Shown: positions 22,467-31,306, counted from the first letter of the stretch. The stretch: 40,659 nt of DNA from Terriglobia bacterium (GCA_020072815.1 JAIQGE010000014.1:71223-111881); one strand, 5' to 3'. Numbers and translations are program-made. The notes: a model not told the origin generated them from the sequence alone.

Positions 22467-23228
22467 ATGAAAGACAAGCCTGGATTTCGGATTGCGACCT
22501 ACAACACCCACAAGTGCCGTGGCATGGACGGCCGCATCCGGCCGCACCGCGTCGCGCAGGTGCTGTGTGAGCTTGAAGCCGACGTAATTGCGCTGCAGGA
22601 AGTGGTGAGCCTGAGCGCCGGACGCAAGGAACAAAACCAGGCGCAGTTCTTGGCGGACGCGCTGGGGTTTGAATATCGCATCGGCGAGACGCGTAAATTG
22701 CGCGGCGCCAGTTACGGCAACGTGCTGATCAGCCGTTACCCGGTGAAGGAAGTGGAGGTTTATGACCTGACGGCTTCTCGCCGTGAAGAGCGCGGCTGCA
22801 TGCGTTGCGATGTTGAAGTGGCGCCTGGGAAAATCGTCCACGTTTTTAACGTCCACCTGGGGACCGGTTACATGGAGCGTCGCAAGCAAGCGCACATGCT
22901 GCTGAGCCGCGCCGTCCTGCTGTCACCGCGCCTGAAGCACCCGCGGCTGGTGCTGGGCGACTTCAACGAGTGGACCCGCGGGCTGGTTTCGCGCATGTTG
23001 CAGCATTCTTTTGAGAGCGTGGACATTCAGCTCCATCTCAACCGCCGCCGCACCTATCCCGGGGTCCTGCCGCTGATGCACCTGGACCATATGTATTTTG
23101 ACCGCTCTCTGGCCCTGGAGGAATTTGTGCTGCATCGCAGCCGCATGGCGCTGATGGCCTCTGACCATTTGCCGCTGCTGGCTGAATTCCGCTTGGCCGG
23201 CAAGCAGCGTTCGTCCGCGGGACATTGA
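22467..23228 (+). CDS. Endonuclease/exonuclease/phosphatase (EEP) family protein
   Basis: Metal-dependent phosphoesterase fold of 253 residues. Catalytic landmarks of the EEP superfamily are present: asparagine in IATYNTHKCRGMDG, glutamate in ADVIALQEVVSLS, VFNVHLGTGYMERR, LVLGDFNEWTRG, and the terminal SDHLPLLAEF. There is no signal peptide. The substrate (nucleic acid, sugar phosphate or phospholipid) cannot be told; similar genes in cardiolipin synthase/phospholipase D neighbourhoods suggest a lipid link, but none is adjacent here. It is followed after 36 bp by the GvpL/F-like gene, so the two may be co-transcribed. Confidence 0.88.
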   Translation: MKDKPGFRIATYNTHKCRGMDGRIRPHRVAQVLCELEADVIALQEVVSLSAGRKEQNQAQFLADALGFEYRIGETRKLRGASYGNVLISRYPVKEVEVYDLTASRREERGCMRCDVEVAPGKIVHVFNVHLGTGYMERRKQAHMLLSRAVLLSPRLKHPRLVLGDFNEWTRGLVSRMLQHSFESVDIQLHLNRRRTYPGVLPLMHLDHMYFDRSLALEEFVLHRSRMALMASDHLPLLAEFRLAGKQRSSAGH

Positions 23229-23264
23229 TTCGGCAACGAATCGTCAACTTGTAGGAGACTCGTC

Positions 23265-23939
23265 TTGAGCAAGGTGCTGGCCTACTGCGGTTATTTACAC
23301 CGGCCGAAGATTTCGCTTCCGGCGAAAGGAGTCGCCGGCGCGGGCGTCCAGGAGATGGCACAAGACAACCTGCGCGTGCTCTGCTCCGCGGTGAAGTGGC
23401 CGCTTGATGCGCCGGCCATGCAGCGGCACGCGATTGAGTTTCACGATGTGGTCAATTCCTTGTTTCGGCAGACTTCCGTCGCGCCGTTCGATTTGCTTAC
23501 GGTTTTTGCCAGCCACGAATCTCTGGCCGAGTTTGTCGCCCAGAACCGGGAAGCCATGGTCGCCGACCTGGACCGCCTGAGCGGTTGCGTCCAGATGGAG
23601 TGCGTGGTGTACGCGATCGGGAGCAGGCACGAAGAGTCGGTTGGGGCAGTCCGGGGACATCCGGCGCCCAGCGCGGAAGCTCTGAACCAAGTGGCCAGGC
23701 ACGTGCAGCAAGTACGCGATGCTGTTCAGGCTTTCAGCTGCGAGATCCGGGTGCGCGAGGTGAAAAACGGCAGCCGGATCTTCGCTTTGGCGCAACGCGG
23801 GGAAGAAATGCGCTTTCATGAAGCCCTGGAGCGACTGCCGGTGACCGCGCCGGTCCTGATGCGCATTAAGGGGCCGCGACCAGCCACAGAGTTCCTGAGC
23901 GTCCGCCTGCAAGCGCCTCGTCCGGAGGGGCAGCCGTAA
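23265..23939 (+). CDS. Orphan GvpL/GvpF-like gas-vesicle family protein
   Basis: A 224-residue protein starting at TTG 23265 with AGGAG 7 bases upstream. The middle (residues 60-120) resembles the GvpL/GvpF family of accessory gas-vesicle proteins: an RHAIEFHDVVNSLFRQ helix, then PFDLLTVFASHESLAEFVAQ and a helix with LDRLSGCVQMECVVYAI. The C-terminal part (VTAPVLMRIKGPRPATEFLS) fits the second ferredoxin-like domain of that family. No gvpA or other gas-vesicle gene is near, so a role in vesicles is doubtful. Its neighbours are an EEP phosphoesterase upstream and a sensor kinase downstream. Family assignment is from pattern recognition and is moderately sure. Confidence 0.65.
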   Translation: MSKVLAYCGYLHRPKISLPAKGVAGAGVQEMAQDNLRVLCSAVKWPLDAPAMQRHAIEFHDVVNSLFRQTSVAPFDLLTVFASHESLAEFVAQNREAMVADLDRLSGCVQMECVVYAIGSRHEESVGAVRGHPAPSAEALNQVARHVQQVRDAVQAFSCEIRVREVKNGSRIFALAQRGEEMRFHEALERLPVTAPVLMRIKGPRPATEFLSVRLQAPRPEGQP

Positions 23940-24054
23940 CCCTGGCGAGCGGGCCAACCTAAACAGGCGAGGGTACATCACACCCCTGGGATGAGTTGAT
24001 CCAAGTGGACGGAAAGGGTGAACCAAGTGTTGCAATCTCTTGCGCTTGCAAGGG

Positions 24055-24084
24055 TTGACAGCCTGCGGCTGCGGTGGGTACGAT
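24055..24084 (+). promoter_or_regulatory. Promoter for the sensor kinase gene
   Basis: Perfect -35 TTGACA at 24055-24060 and TACGAT at 24079-24084 (four of six -10 matches) with an 18-bp spacer. Predicted start is near 24091, giving a leader of about 220 nt. Confidence 0.5.
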
Positions 24085-24107
24085 TCACCAAGATCGTGCG
24101 GATCGGC

Positions 24108-24142
24108 GCCGTCCTTCGGGCGGTCTTTCTCTGTACTTTTCC
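24108..24142 (+). terminator. Possible attenuator hairpin in the kinase leader
   Basis: GCCGTCC-TTC-GGGCGG makes a stem of about six pairs (one G-T) around 24109-24122, followed by TCTTTCTCTGTACTTTTCC. The U-tract is broken, so it is a weak terminator at best. It lies between the promoter at 24055 and the start at 24313. Confidence 0.3.
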
Positions 24143-24312
24143 TTGAGATGCGTTTTGTGCAACTGTCCATCTGTGTGTATGGAGTTCCTTACAGCCGTGC
24201 GGACGGCTTAACGGCGCCTGGCAAGGGCTGGGAGATCTTTGCGGCCGCAAAAGAGATAAGGCCGAATCTGACGGATTTGCACCAGGGTCCATATGATTCC
24301 GCATGAGGTACC

Positions 24313-26547
24313 TTGGCGGAACGGAAAATAAAATTGCGGAAAGAGCCATCGCGCGGCGAAGGACGCAAAGTACTGAGCCTTCCGCGCCGCGCCGATGATC
24401 CCGGTAATTCTTGGGGGAGCAACTTGGCTACGGCCGAATTGCGATTCCAGCCCGAAGGCGTTGGCGGACGGCGTGTCAAAAAACCGCGCCGTCCGGCTGC
24501 AATGCGTCTGCTTGACGCCGAGAGTAGCGACGAAATCTTCTCCCTTCTGCTGGAAGAGATCATCGCCCTGGGTTATCCGCGGGCCATGGTGCTGGAAGCC
24601 GATTTTCGCAGCGGATCGGTCTTGCCTTGCGCCACGCTGAAGTGGCCCCAGGCGCAAGCGGACAAACTGGGCGCCACGTTGTCCGCGGAATCGCATCCGG
24701 TGATACGAGTTCTCCACGCCGCGCGGCCGGCCGTCCTTACCCGGACTACTCTGCACAGCCGTCCTATCTATCTCCATCCCATTCTTTACAGCCAGAACAA
24801 TGTTTGCTGGGAAGCAGGACGCGTCAGCACGGCGGGCTGCCTGGCGGTGCGCAACTCCAGGCGTGAAGCTCCTATCCGGAGCGAGAGCCAGGTCTGCACC
24901 AACTGCCAGATCCACGGCTATGCCGCAGAAGTGGTAGTCGAACTTCCCCGGCGCAACACGGAAGCCGGTCTGGCTGAGCTGGGCGAACTGATCGAGCTGG
25001 CCAACATGTGTCTCTCCCGGCTGCACCGCGCGCAGCACCGGTACGGCCGCGTGCGCGAAATGGAAATCACCATTGCGCAGCTGACCACGGTGATGCAGAG
25101 CATGACTGACCCCGTGATCCTGACGGACACCGAGCATCACGTGATCATGCAAAGCAAGGCTGCCGAGCGTTTCTTCCAAGCGCCGCCCGGCGCCGGCGAA
25201 CGCGAGCTGCAAGCGGTGGCCGGCAACCGCAGTCTGTTTTCATCCACGCTTTCCTCCATGCTGGTTTCCGGAATTGAGCCCCACCAGGACTTGGCCCTGG
25301 TGGACGCCGCAAAGAACGCAGAAGTCCTGTTTGAAGCCGTGGCGGCCCCCACTTACGGGCCTGACGGCGTCCACGTGGGCGCGGTCACCGTAATGCGTGA
25401 CGTGACCGAACTGCGCCGTGCCGGCCAGGAACTGCGCACCAATTACGACCGGCTGCGCACGGCGGAAGAAGTTGTCCGCCAGGACCGCGACCGCCTCAAC
25501 CTCATCATCGAAAACGTGGGCGACCCCATTGTGGTCTGCGACCGCCAGGCCAGCATCGTCCTCATGGATACCTTGGCGCAAGAGCTCTTCGGCGCTCCGG
25601 CGTCCCTTGAAAGCGCCCGCGGTCCGATGCAGAGCAACAACCTGGAGAAGTTTGTGGCTTACGCCAGCGCTTTTACTGCTTCCACCGCCGACCGGGAAAC
25701 CGCTCCGCTGCAGCTCTACAATCCCGCGCTGCACCAGGAAATTGAATATGACGCGCGCTCCGGAAAAATCTTCAACGAGCGCGGCCAGGTGGCTTACACC
25801 GTGACCGTTCTGCGCGATCTCACGGCGCTGCGCCGCGTGGAACAGCTCAAAGTGGAACGGCGCATCCTGGAAATTGAGAAGTTCGCGGCCACCGGCCGCC
25901 TGGCCGCCACCATTGCCCATGAAGTCAACAACCCCATGGAGGCCATCAAGAACTCAATTTACCTGCTGGAGGAAATGATCCCGGAGAGCGCCCTTCCGAT
26001 TTACGAAATTCTCAAGTCGGAAACCGAACGGGTGGCGCGCATCGTCCGCCAGATGCTGGGCCTCTACCGCAGCAACGAACCGGTCAAGCCGGTCAACGTT
26101 AACACCATCATTGAAGATTCGCTGCTGCTGCTGAACCGCCAGTTGCAGCGGGCTAACGTGGATGTCCAAACCGAATTGGGCGAACTGCCGGACGTGGTCA
26201 TCGCCGCCGACCAGATCCGCCAGGTGCTCTCCAACCTCATCATCAACGCCCGCGATTCCATGCCCAAGGGCGGCAAGTTGATTATCCGCACCCGCCACGT
26301 GCAGGGCCGCGACGAACTGCGCAGCTGGGTGCGCATCCTGATCGCCGACACCGGCACCGGCATACCGCGCGACTTGCAGCGCGCCATCTTTGAACCCTTC
26401 GTCACCACCAAAGGGGAGAAAGGCACCGGCCTTGGCCTGTGGATCGTCAAAGGGATCATCCAGAACCACGCCGGCCATCTTTCCGTCAGAAGCGTCATGG
26501 GAAAAGGGACCGCCTTCAAAATAGACTTGCCCGTTGTCCGACTCTAA
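24313..26547 (+). CDS. Soluble PAS-domain sensor histidine kinase
   Basis: A 744-residue kinase with no membrane segment. Residues 65-215 look like a GAF-type module and carry several cysteines (NVCWEAG, GCLAV, VCTNCQIHG). A helix leads to a first PAS (about 255-365, QSMTDPVILTDTEHHVIM) and a second PAS (about 390-505, IENVGDPIVVCDRQASIVLMD). The HisKA box FAATGRLAATIAHEVNNPMEAI has the phospho-acceptor His536. The HATPase domain has the N box NLIINARDSM, DTGTGIP, and GTGLGLWIVKGI. The start is a TTG with GAGG four bases upstream. The single-domain response regulator at 26739 is the evident partner. The GAF cysteines could bind metal or a redox cofactor, but this is speculation. Confidence 0.92.
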   Translation: MAERKIKLRKEPSRGEGRKVLSLPRRADDPGNSWGSNLATAELRFQPEGVGGRRVKKPRRPAAMRLLDAESSDEIFSLLLEEIIALGYPRAMVLEADFRSGSVLPCATLKWPQAQADKLGATLSAESHPVIRVLHAARPAVLTRTTLHSRPIYLHPILYSQNNVCWEAGRVSTAGCLAVRNSRREAPIRSESQVCTNCQIHGYAAEVVVELPRRNTEAGLAELGELIELANMCLSRLHRAQHRYGRVREMEITIAQLTTVMQSMTDPVILTDTEHHVIMQSKAAERFFQAPPGAGERELQAVAGNRSLFSSTLSSMLVSGIEPHQDLALVDAAKNAEVLFEAVAAPTYGPDGVHVGAVTVMRDVTELRRAGQELRTNYDRLRTAEEVVRQDRDRLNLIIENVGDPIVVCDRQASIVLMDTLAQELFGAPASLESARGPMQSNNLEKFVAYASAFTASTADRETAPLQLYNPALHQEIEYDARSGKIFNERGQVAYTVTVLRDLTALRRVEQLKVERRILEIEKFAATGRLAATIAHEVNNPMEAIKNSIYLLEEMIPESALPIYEILKSETERVARIVRQMLGLYRSNEPVKPVNVNTIIEDSLLLLNRQLQRANVDVQTELGELPDVVIAADQIRQVLSNLIINARDSMPKGGKLIIRTRHVQGRDELRSWVRILIADTGTGIPRDLQRAIFEPFVTTKGEKGTGLGLWIVKGIIQNHAGHLSVRSVMGKGTAFKIDLPVVRL

Positions 26548-26651
26548 CGAAGCTCGACTGTAACAAAGACCCGACTGTAATGAAGCCCGTCTGTAATGAA
26601 GCCCGTTTGTAATGAAGCCCGTTTGCAAAAAAGCCCGCCTGTAATAGCGCC
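26540..26651 (+). repeat. Seven 16-bp tandem repeats between kinase and regulator
   Basis: Seven imperfect units of 15-17 bp with consensus GACTGTAATGAAGCCC, beginning at 26540, 26556, 26573, 26589, 26605, 26621 and 26637. Units 3-5 differ only in the second and third bases. The kinase stop codon lies in the first unit. The units are contiguous and carry no gene. Confidence 0.85.
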
Positions 26652-26738
26652 AGCCAGCGTCCCCCTCTTGTGAACCTCTGACCATGAATGCGAGACTAAT
26701 AGTCGCCGCTGGAACGCCAGACTTGGCAACGCCCGCTT

Positions 26739-27128
26739 GTGACTGACGGCCGCAAATACCGCATCCTGGTGGTAGACGACGAAGCCTCCGTGCTCCTCAC
26801 CTACCGCCTCATCCTGGAGCACCAGGGTTATGACGTGGTGGCCTGCGGCACCTCGCGCGAAGCCATCTTTCTTCTGCAATACCAGCGCTTTGACACCGTG
26901 CTGTGCGACTACTCCCTGGAGGAGCAGCACACTGGTTTTGAGGTCATCGCCGTGGCCCGCAGGTATGATCCCGCCATCCCCGCCGCGCTGCTCACCGGCT
27001 ACGCCACCAAGGAAACCGCCGACGAAGCCGCCAGCCGGAACATCGGCATCATGATCAAGCCCACCGTGACGGAAGAATTCCTGGCGACCACGCTGAGCAT
27101 GCTGCGGCGCAGCGGACAGGGGAAGTAG
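26739..27128 (+). CDS. Single-domain response regulator
   Basis: Receiver-only protein of 129 residues. The acidic pair is Asp13-Asp14 (ILVVDDE), the phospho-acceptor Asp57 (VLCDYSL), with Thr87 (LLTGYA) and Lys108 (IMIKPT). No output domain is fused, so it acts through protein contact or as a phosphate sink, or relays to another protein. It is the likely partner of the histidine kinase that ends 191 bp upstream across a tandem-repeat spacer. The start is a GTG at 26739 without a strong ribosome binding site. Confidence 0.9.
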   Translation: MTDGRKYRILVVDDEASVLLTYRLILEHQGYDVVACGTSREAIFLLQYQRFDTVLCDYSLEEQHTGFEVIAVARRYDPAIPAALLTGYATKETADEAASRNIGIMIKPTVTEEFLATTLSMLRRSGQGK

Positions 27129-27178
27129 CCCTCCCCCTCCCTATTCATCCCAATGTCTAAAGGACTTACGCAATGTGT

Positions 27179-27389
27179 CCCAAATTGGCGTGGGTTTGAG
27201 AAAGACAAAGATTACTGCCTTTCAATCGTCAATTTTGGCAATTTCGGGACCCCCGGCGCGCGCTTCGCGTGACGGGGTGGCTTCCGGCAATGTTGGCAAT
27301 CTTGGGCGGCCGCTCCCCGGTACCTCCAACTAGGATTCCAAAGGGTTTGTTGAGTCTCATCCCAATGCATCCCAATTTGGCGTGGGTTT
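27179..27389 (+). repeat. Pair of 19-bp direct repeats
   Basis: CCCAAATTGGCGTGGGTTT at 27179-27197 and CCCAATTTGGCGTGGGTTT at 27371-27389 differ at one base. Each is preceded by CATCCCAATG at a different distance. Possibly remnants of a duplicated or inserted segment. Confidence 0.55.
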
Positions 27390-27596
27390 CCGATGTTTGC
27401 TTATCTTTTCAAAGAACGGAGACTCCGCCATCTGAGCGGGACAAGCTTCTTGCTCGCAGCCTGAACTTGGCCGTCAGCGATCAGCTTAACGCTTTTCCTT
27501 CGCCATCTCCAGCGCGAAAAGGTTCATCGCCGCGCACGCGTGTCAAGTGTCCTTTAGGCTGATCCCGTTGGGATGCCTTTCTCCTGGCCCCGCCAG

Positions 27597-27625
27597 AAAA
27601 AAGCCCGGCGCGTGGAGCGCCGGGC
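27597..27625 (-). terminator. Terminator of the TonB-dependent receptor gene
   Basis: Perfect 9-bp stem GCCCGGCGC (27603-27611) / GCGCCGGGC (27617-27625) with a 5-nt loop. On the minus strand it is followed by six T residues (complement of 27597-27602). It lies 23 bp beyond the stop codon. Confidence 0.93.
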
Positions 27626-27648
27626 CATGGTTAGAGTTGGGTTTTGGT

Positions 27649-30600
27649 TTAGAAGGTGAACCGGGCTCCAAATTCACCCGTGAAGGAACGGGCCGCCACG
27701 GTGCTCGTCGGGTTGATGAACCCGATTGCTTTGCCAAAGGTGGCGCTCTCAACCACGTTGTCGAAGTTGTTGCCGTAGTTGGCGTGGTTGAACAGATTGA
27801 ACGCCTGGAAAGCGAGTTGCAGGTTGCGGTGTTCGCCCAGTTTCAGGTTCTTGGCCAAGCGGGTGTCCACGTTGAAGTAGGCGTCGCCGCGCTTGTTGAA
27901 TATGGGATTCAGGCCGCAAGACCTATCGTAGTAACCCTGCAGTGTGCAGCCGGGGGCCAGAAGCGCGCCCGCCGCGCTGCCGCCACCCATGCCCAACTGG
28001 TTGGATCCCGAGATCTCGTTGTACGGTCTGGCTGAACCGATCTGAACAATGGGAGCAAATTCCATGCCCCAAGGCATTCTCCAGATACCGCTGGCCGTGA
28101 TGTGGTGCCGTTCGTCGTTGAAGGCCGGACCGAAATCTTCCGGAGCGAACGGGCGATTGGGATCGCGCGGGTAGTAACGGAACGAACCGCCGTCCTCGTC
28201 ATATCCCACCGCGCGGGCCAGAGTGTAATTGATTGCGAGATCAACCTTGTGGAAGGCACGCTGGCGATAGCTGAAGTTCAAGCCATCGTAGCGCGACCGG
28301 CCAATGGACATCTCGTCGCGAACGCTGCCCAGCCTGGTCTGGCCGGCTGCGGCGAACGCCGCATCCAGAGGACGGATCAGGCCCAGGGACACGTTGGCAG
28401 GATTGATCGGGACCTTGGCGTCCACGTTGATGGTTTTGTTCTCATGCAAGCTGAGTACGTGTACGTATTCCACTTCGAACACGGACTTGGGTGAGATTGA
28501 CCAGGAGTATCCACCATTGAATTCTTCGGTGACTGGGCTGCGGTAATTCGGGTCCATGAGCCGGCCTACGGACAGATCGGTCAGGTTATGCGATGGCGGG
28601 GCGATTGTGGGCAGCGGATCCACGCCAAAACGCCACGCGTTCAACGGAATGGCGGTGCCGGGTACCAGATCGGTTCCGCCCAGGGAAAACAGCGTCTGGA
28701 AGATGGTGTTGTTGGCCTGTTGTTGCATGAACAGTGGAATGTTCTGGAAGGTGTTGCCGTAATAGAGGCCGAAGCCGCCACGGATGAGGTGGTTGCCGTT
28801 GCCTTTCAGGTCATAGGCAAAACCAACGCGCGGGCTGAAGTCCTTGGTGTCGTCAGAGGCCGTCTTGGCAGTGAGCCTCGCCGCCAGGGCGTTGATCGGC
28901 GCCAGGGCCAGCAACTCCTGGTAGGTGCGGCTGTTGGTTACATTCACGCCGGCTATCATGTTGAAGTCCCGGTCATACCGGAGACCAAGGTTCACCGTCA
29001 GCCGCTTCATCAGCTTCCAGTCGTCCTGGAAGTAGATGCCAAACTGCTTGGTGCCGCCTGGGATGATGAAAGAAGGATCGCCGTTGGCGATGGTCATCCC
29101 GGTAACAAGGCCGGGTGTGGCAAAGCCAGCGGGGAAAGCGGTCGCTCCGCAACCCGCCGTGGCAGCGTCGGGCGCCACGCCCAGGATGCAGCTCGGGTTC
29201 CTTCTGAAGTCAATCTCCAGCGTCGGGCTGAATTCAAAGAATCCGCCCATCTTCGGGTTCCAGATGTAGTCAAATCCGGTCTTGAAGGTGTGGCGGCCTA
29301 CGTTTTTCGTCACGTCGTCCTTAAACTGGAACTTGGTCTGGAACGACTGTTGCGGAATGTTGGTGTTGGTGCCGAACTGCGCGTCAGGGAACGTGACGAG
29401 AGGCGCGCGGGTCGTGCTGTCAATCAGGTTGTTCCAGTACGAGAAGCCGAGGGTAAGCTGGTTGACCAGCGTTGGAGAAAGCGAGGAAGCCAGGCTCAAG
29501 TTCGCTAGTTGCATGTGATTGACGGTGAAATTGCCTTCCGTCAAGTCAAATGTGCCGTTGCTCTGGTCGTTCAGGCTGTTGTTGGCCTGCGTGGAAACCG
29601 ACAGGTAAGCGCTGTGCTTGCTGTTGATGGTGTAGTCCAGCTTGCCATTCAGACGGTTCTCAAAGAACGGCGTCGGGACGACCGCTGCCGGCTGCGCTCC
29701 TAGTCCCGTCACCAGGTTGAGTTGGGTGAGGGCCGTCGGCGTCTCAGAGAGGGAAGTATGTTCGCGCTGGCGCTCAAAGGCAAAAAAGACGAATAGCTTA
29801 TCTTTCTTCAACGGTCCGCCCACCGATCCACCAAACCACTGGCGTGAATACGGCGGGTTCGCGGAAACTGTGGTGTTGTTCGCCGGGTCGGGAAGCTTTT
29901 GGTCTGCATTCAGCCCCTGGGCGCGGAAGAATCCGAATACAGAACCATGGAAGGCGTTCGATCCGGACTTGGTGATCACGTTGATGGCTGCGCCTTCGGA
30001 GCGGCCATTGACCGCCGAGAAACGCTGCGTGGAGATCTGGAATTCCTGCACGGCTTCCGCGGGAAGCTGCATCACAGGTCCGCCCACCGTGTTGTCTTTG
30101 TTGTCAATGCCATTGACGGTGACGTTCACATTGCGTCCGCCCTGGCCGTTCACTGACAGGATCGAGTAGCGGTTCTTGGTCGGATCGTAGGAATCCGCTG
30201 CCTTCACTCCGGGCGAGAGATACGCCAGGTCGGCGATATCGCGGCCGATCAGCGGCAGTTCGGTCACCTGCTCCGGCGTGATGTTGGTGCTGACGTCAGT
30301 CTTCGTCTGGTCCACCAGCGGAGCGGTCGCGGTTACTTCCACGGTCTCACTGGCTCCGCCAGGAACCAGCGTGAAGTTCTGGGTGGCTGTTCTGCCGACC
30401 AGGACTTCCACGTCTTTGGCTTCCGCCGCGGAGAATCCGGCTGCTTTGACCTTGATGGTGTAGATGCCGGCCGGCAACACATCAAACCGGTATTCGCCGA
30501 TGTCATTCACCTTGGTGGTGCGCACCGCGCCGGTTTCTTTGTTGGTCAGTGTGACCTCAGCTTTCGTCACGACCGCCTGTGTTTTGTCCGTAACTGTGCC

Positions 30601-30720
30601 TTGCAGGCTGGCGGTTGCCGTGGCCTGGCCCCACATACTGGCACAACTCAGAATCAACAGACAGCCAATGGCCGCCAGCGTTAACCACCGCTGCGTGCGT
30701 TTGCTCTCTTCTCTCCTCAT
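27649..30720 (-). CDS. Oar-like TonB-dependent receptor
   Basis: Outer-membrane protein of 1023 residues of the large acidobacterial Oar/TonB-dependent group. A signal peptide (hydrophobic core LAAIGCLLILSCA, cleavage near WGQA) is followed by a carboxypeptidase-regulatory-like beta-sandwich at about residues 35-115 (LQGTVTDKTQAVVTKAEVTL, GEYRFDVLPAGIYTIKVKAAGF). A plug domain follows at about 125-250 (TPEQVTELPLIGRDIADLAYLSPG, NGIDNKDN, VITKSGSNAFHGSVFGFFR), then a long beta-barrel ending in GARFTF. The ligand is unknown; peptide, carbohydrate or metal-chelate uptake has been proposed for such receptors. AAGGAGG lies four bases before the ATG. It is transcribed alone and has its own terminator. 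Confidence 0.95.
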   Translation of the reverse strand: MRREESKRTQRWLTLAAIGCLLILSCASMWGQATATASLQGTVTDKTQAVVTKAEVTLTNKETGAVRTTKVNDIGEYRFDVLPAGIYTIKVKAAGFSAAEAKDVEVLVGRTATQNFTLVPGGASETVEVTATAPLVDQTKTDVSTNITPEQVTELPLIGRDIADLAYLSPGVKAADSYDPTKNRYSILSVNGQGGRNVNVTVNGIDNKDNTVGGPVMQLPAEAVQEFQISTQRFSAVNGRSEGAAINVITKSGSNAFHGSVFGFFRAQGLNADQKLPDPANNTTVSANPPYSRQWFGGSVGGPLKKDKLFVFFAFERQREHTSLSETPTALTQLNLVTGLGAQPAAVVPTPFFENRLNGKLDYTINSKHSAYLSVSTQANNSLNDQSNGTFDLTEGNFTVNHMQLANLSLASSLSPTLVNQLTLGFSYWNNLIDSTTRAPLVTFPDAQFGTNTNIPQQSFQTKFQFKDDVTKNVGRHTFKTGFDYIWNPKMGGFFEFSPTLEIDFRRNPSCILGVAPDAATAGCGATAFPAGFATPGLVTGMTIANGDPSFIIPGGTKQFGIYFQDDWKLMKRLTVNLGLRYDRDFNMIAGVNVTNSRTYQELLALAPINALAARLTAKTASDDTKDFSPRVGFAYDLKGNGNHLIRGGFGLYYGNTFQNIPLFMQQQANNTIFQTLFSLGGTDLVPGTAIPLNAWRFGVDPLPTIAPPSHNLTDLSVGRLMDPNYRSPVTEEFNGGYSWSISPKSVFEVEYVHVLSLHENKTINVDAKVPINPANVSLGLIRPLDAAFAAAGQTRLGSVRDEMSIGRSRYDGLNFSYRQRAFHKVDLAINYTLARAVGYDEDGGSFRYYPRDPNRPFAPEDFGPAFNDERHHITASGIWRMPWGMEFAPIVQIGSARPYNEISGSNQLGMGGGSAAGALLAPGCTLQGYYDRSCGLNPIFNKRGDAYFNVDTRLAKNLKLGEHRNLQLAFQAFNLFNHANYGNNFDNVVESATFGKAIGFINPTSTVAARSFTGEFGARFTF

Positions 30721-31306
30721 GGTCCCTCCTTAAAGAATGTGTGCTGAATTGACACGTATAGCGTGCATGCTGCTCACGTGCTTTTTTCGTAACCTGAGAA
30801 TTTGGGCTTCGTGCAAAATCTGGACGATTTAAGCTCAAATATTCAGAAGGTTGCTTCTGAAAAGAGTCAGGAGGATGGACAGGTGAACTGGAGCGTCAGC
30901 CAGCCCTTGTAGCAGTATCCCCAACTCAATAACTAAACATCCCGGAACAGCCGGTTACCGTCTTGGCTGTTCTGTGGTGTTGGCGGCAAAATTCTACAAT
31001 ATGGCTTGCTTTAGTCAAAGGGTTTGTTGCGGATTCCGAAATCGCTTAAGTTTACCGTTGCCATTTGGTAGATATCATGTTCATTGCGCTCAAAACCAAG
31101 CAATTTGCTTGATATTATTAATGTCATTTTTGAATCGTTTTTCGCGATAGGGCATGGCTCCCCGGCGACTCAATCAAGCCGTGCGGGACGCGAAAGCCAG
31201 TCAATAGACGATTCAATACCATTCATCTCTGGCCGCGGATCCAATGCCGGTGGTCGCCGGCAGCGCTACTCGAAAACTAGCCTCACACAGGTTATTATTT
31301 CCTTAC
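30721..31306. other. Divergent promoter region between TonB receptor and mqnE
   Basis: A gap of 586 bases (523 if mqnE starts at 31244). It must carry the promoters of both genes. It contains a CACGTATAGCG segment, a small hairpin CAGAAG-GTTG-CTTCTG (30843-30858) and an AT-rich stretch at about 31080-31150. No promoter pair was convincing and no gene was seen. Confidence 0.5.

Larger units (their letters stand above)
23940..24312. other. Leader region of the sensor kinase gene
   Basis: A gap of 373 bases. It holds a promoter (24055-24084) and a terminator-like hairpin (24108-24122). A short open frame at 24040-24306 has no ribosome binding site or family similarity and is not called. The rest shows no recognised signal. 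Confidence 0.5.
27129..27648. other. Intergenic region between response regulator and TonB receptor
   Basis: A gap of 520 bases between convergent genes. It holds a pair of 19-bp near-identical direct repeats (27179-27197 and 27371-27389) and the receptor's terminator at 27597-27625. No convincing gene was seen; the open frame at 27269-27562 has no ribosome binding site and no protein-like pattern. Confidence 0.6.

Noticed and set aside
24040-24306. Possible 88-residue gene before the sensor kinase
   Set aside because: It begins near the predicted kinase promoter, has no ribosome binding site and an implausible composition.
26540-26651. Tandem repeat array considered as a CRISPR
   Set aside because: Units are contiguous without spacers, only about 16 bp long, and no cas gene is present.
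23265-27128. GvpL/F-like, kinase and regulator genes considered as a gas-vesicle signalling operon
   Set aside because: No structural gas-vesicle gene is present, and a separate promoter and leader precede the kinase, so a functional link is not supported.
28588-29508. A 306-codon plus-strand frame inside the TonB receptor gene
   Set aside because: The minus-strand receptor is unmistakable; this frame lacks a ribosome binding site and domain features.
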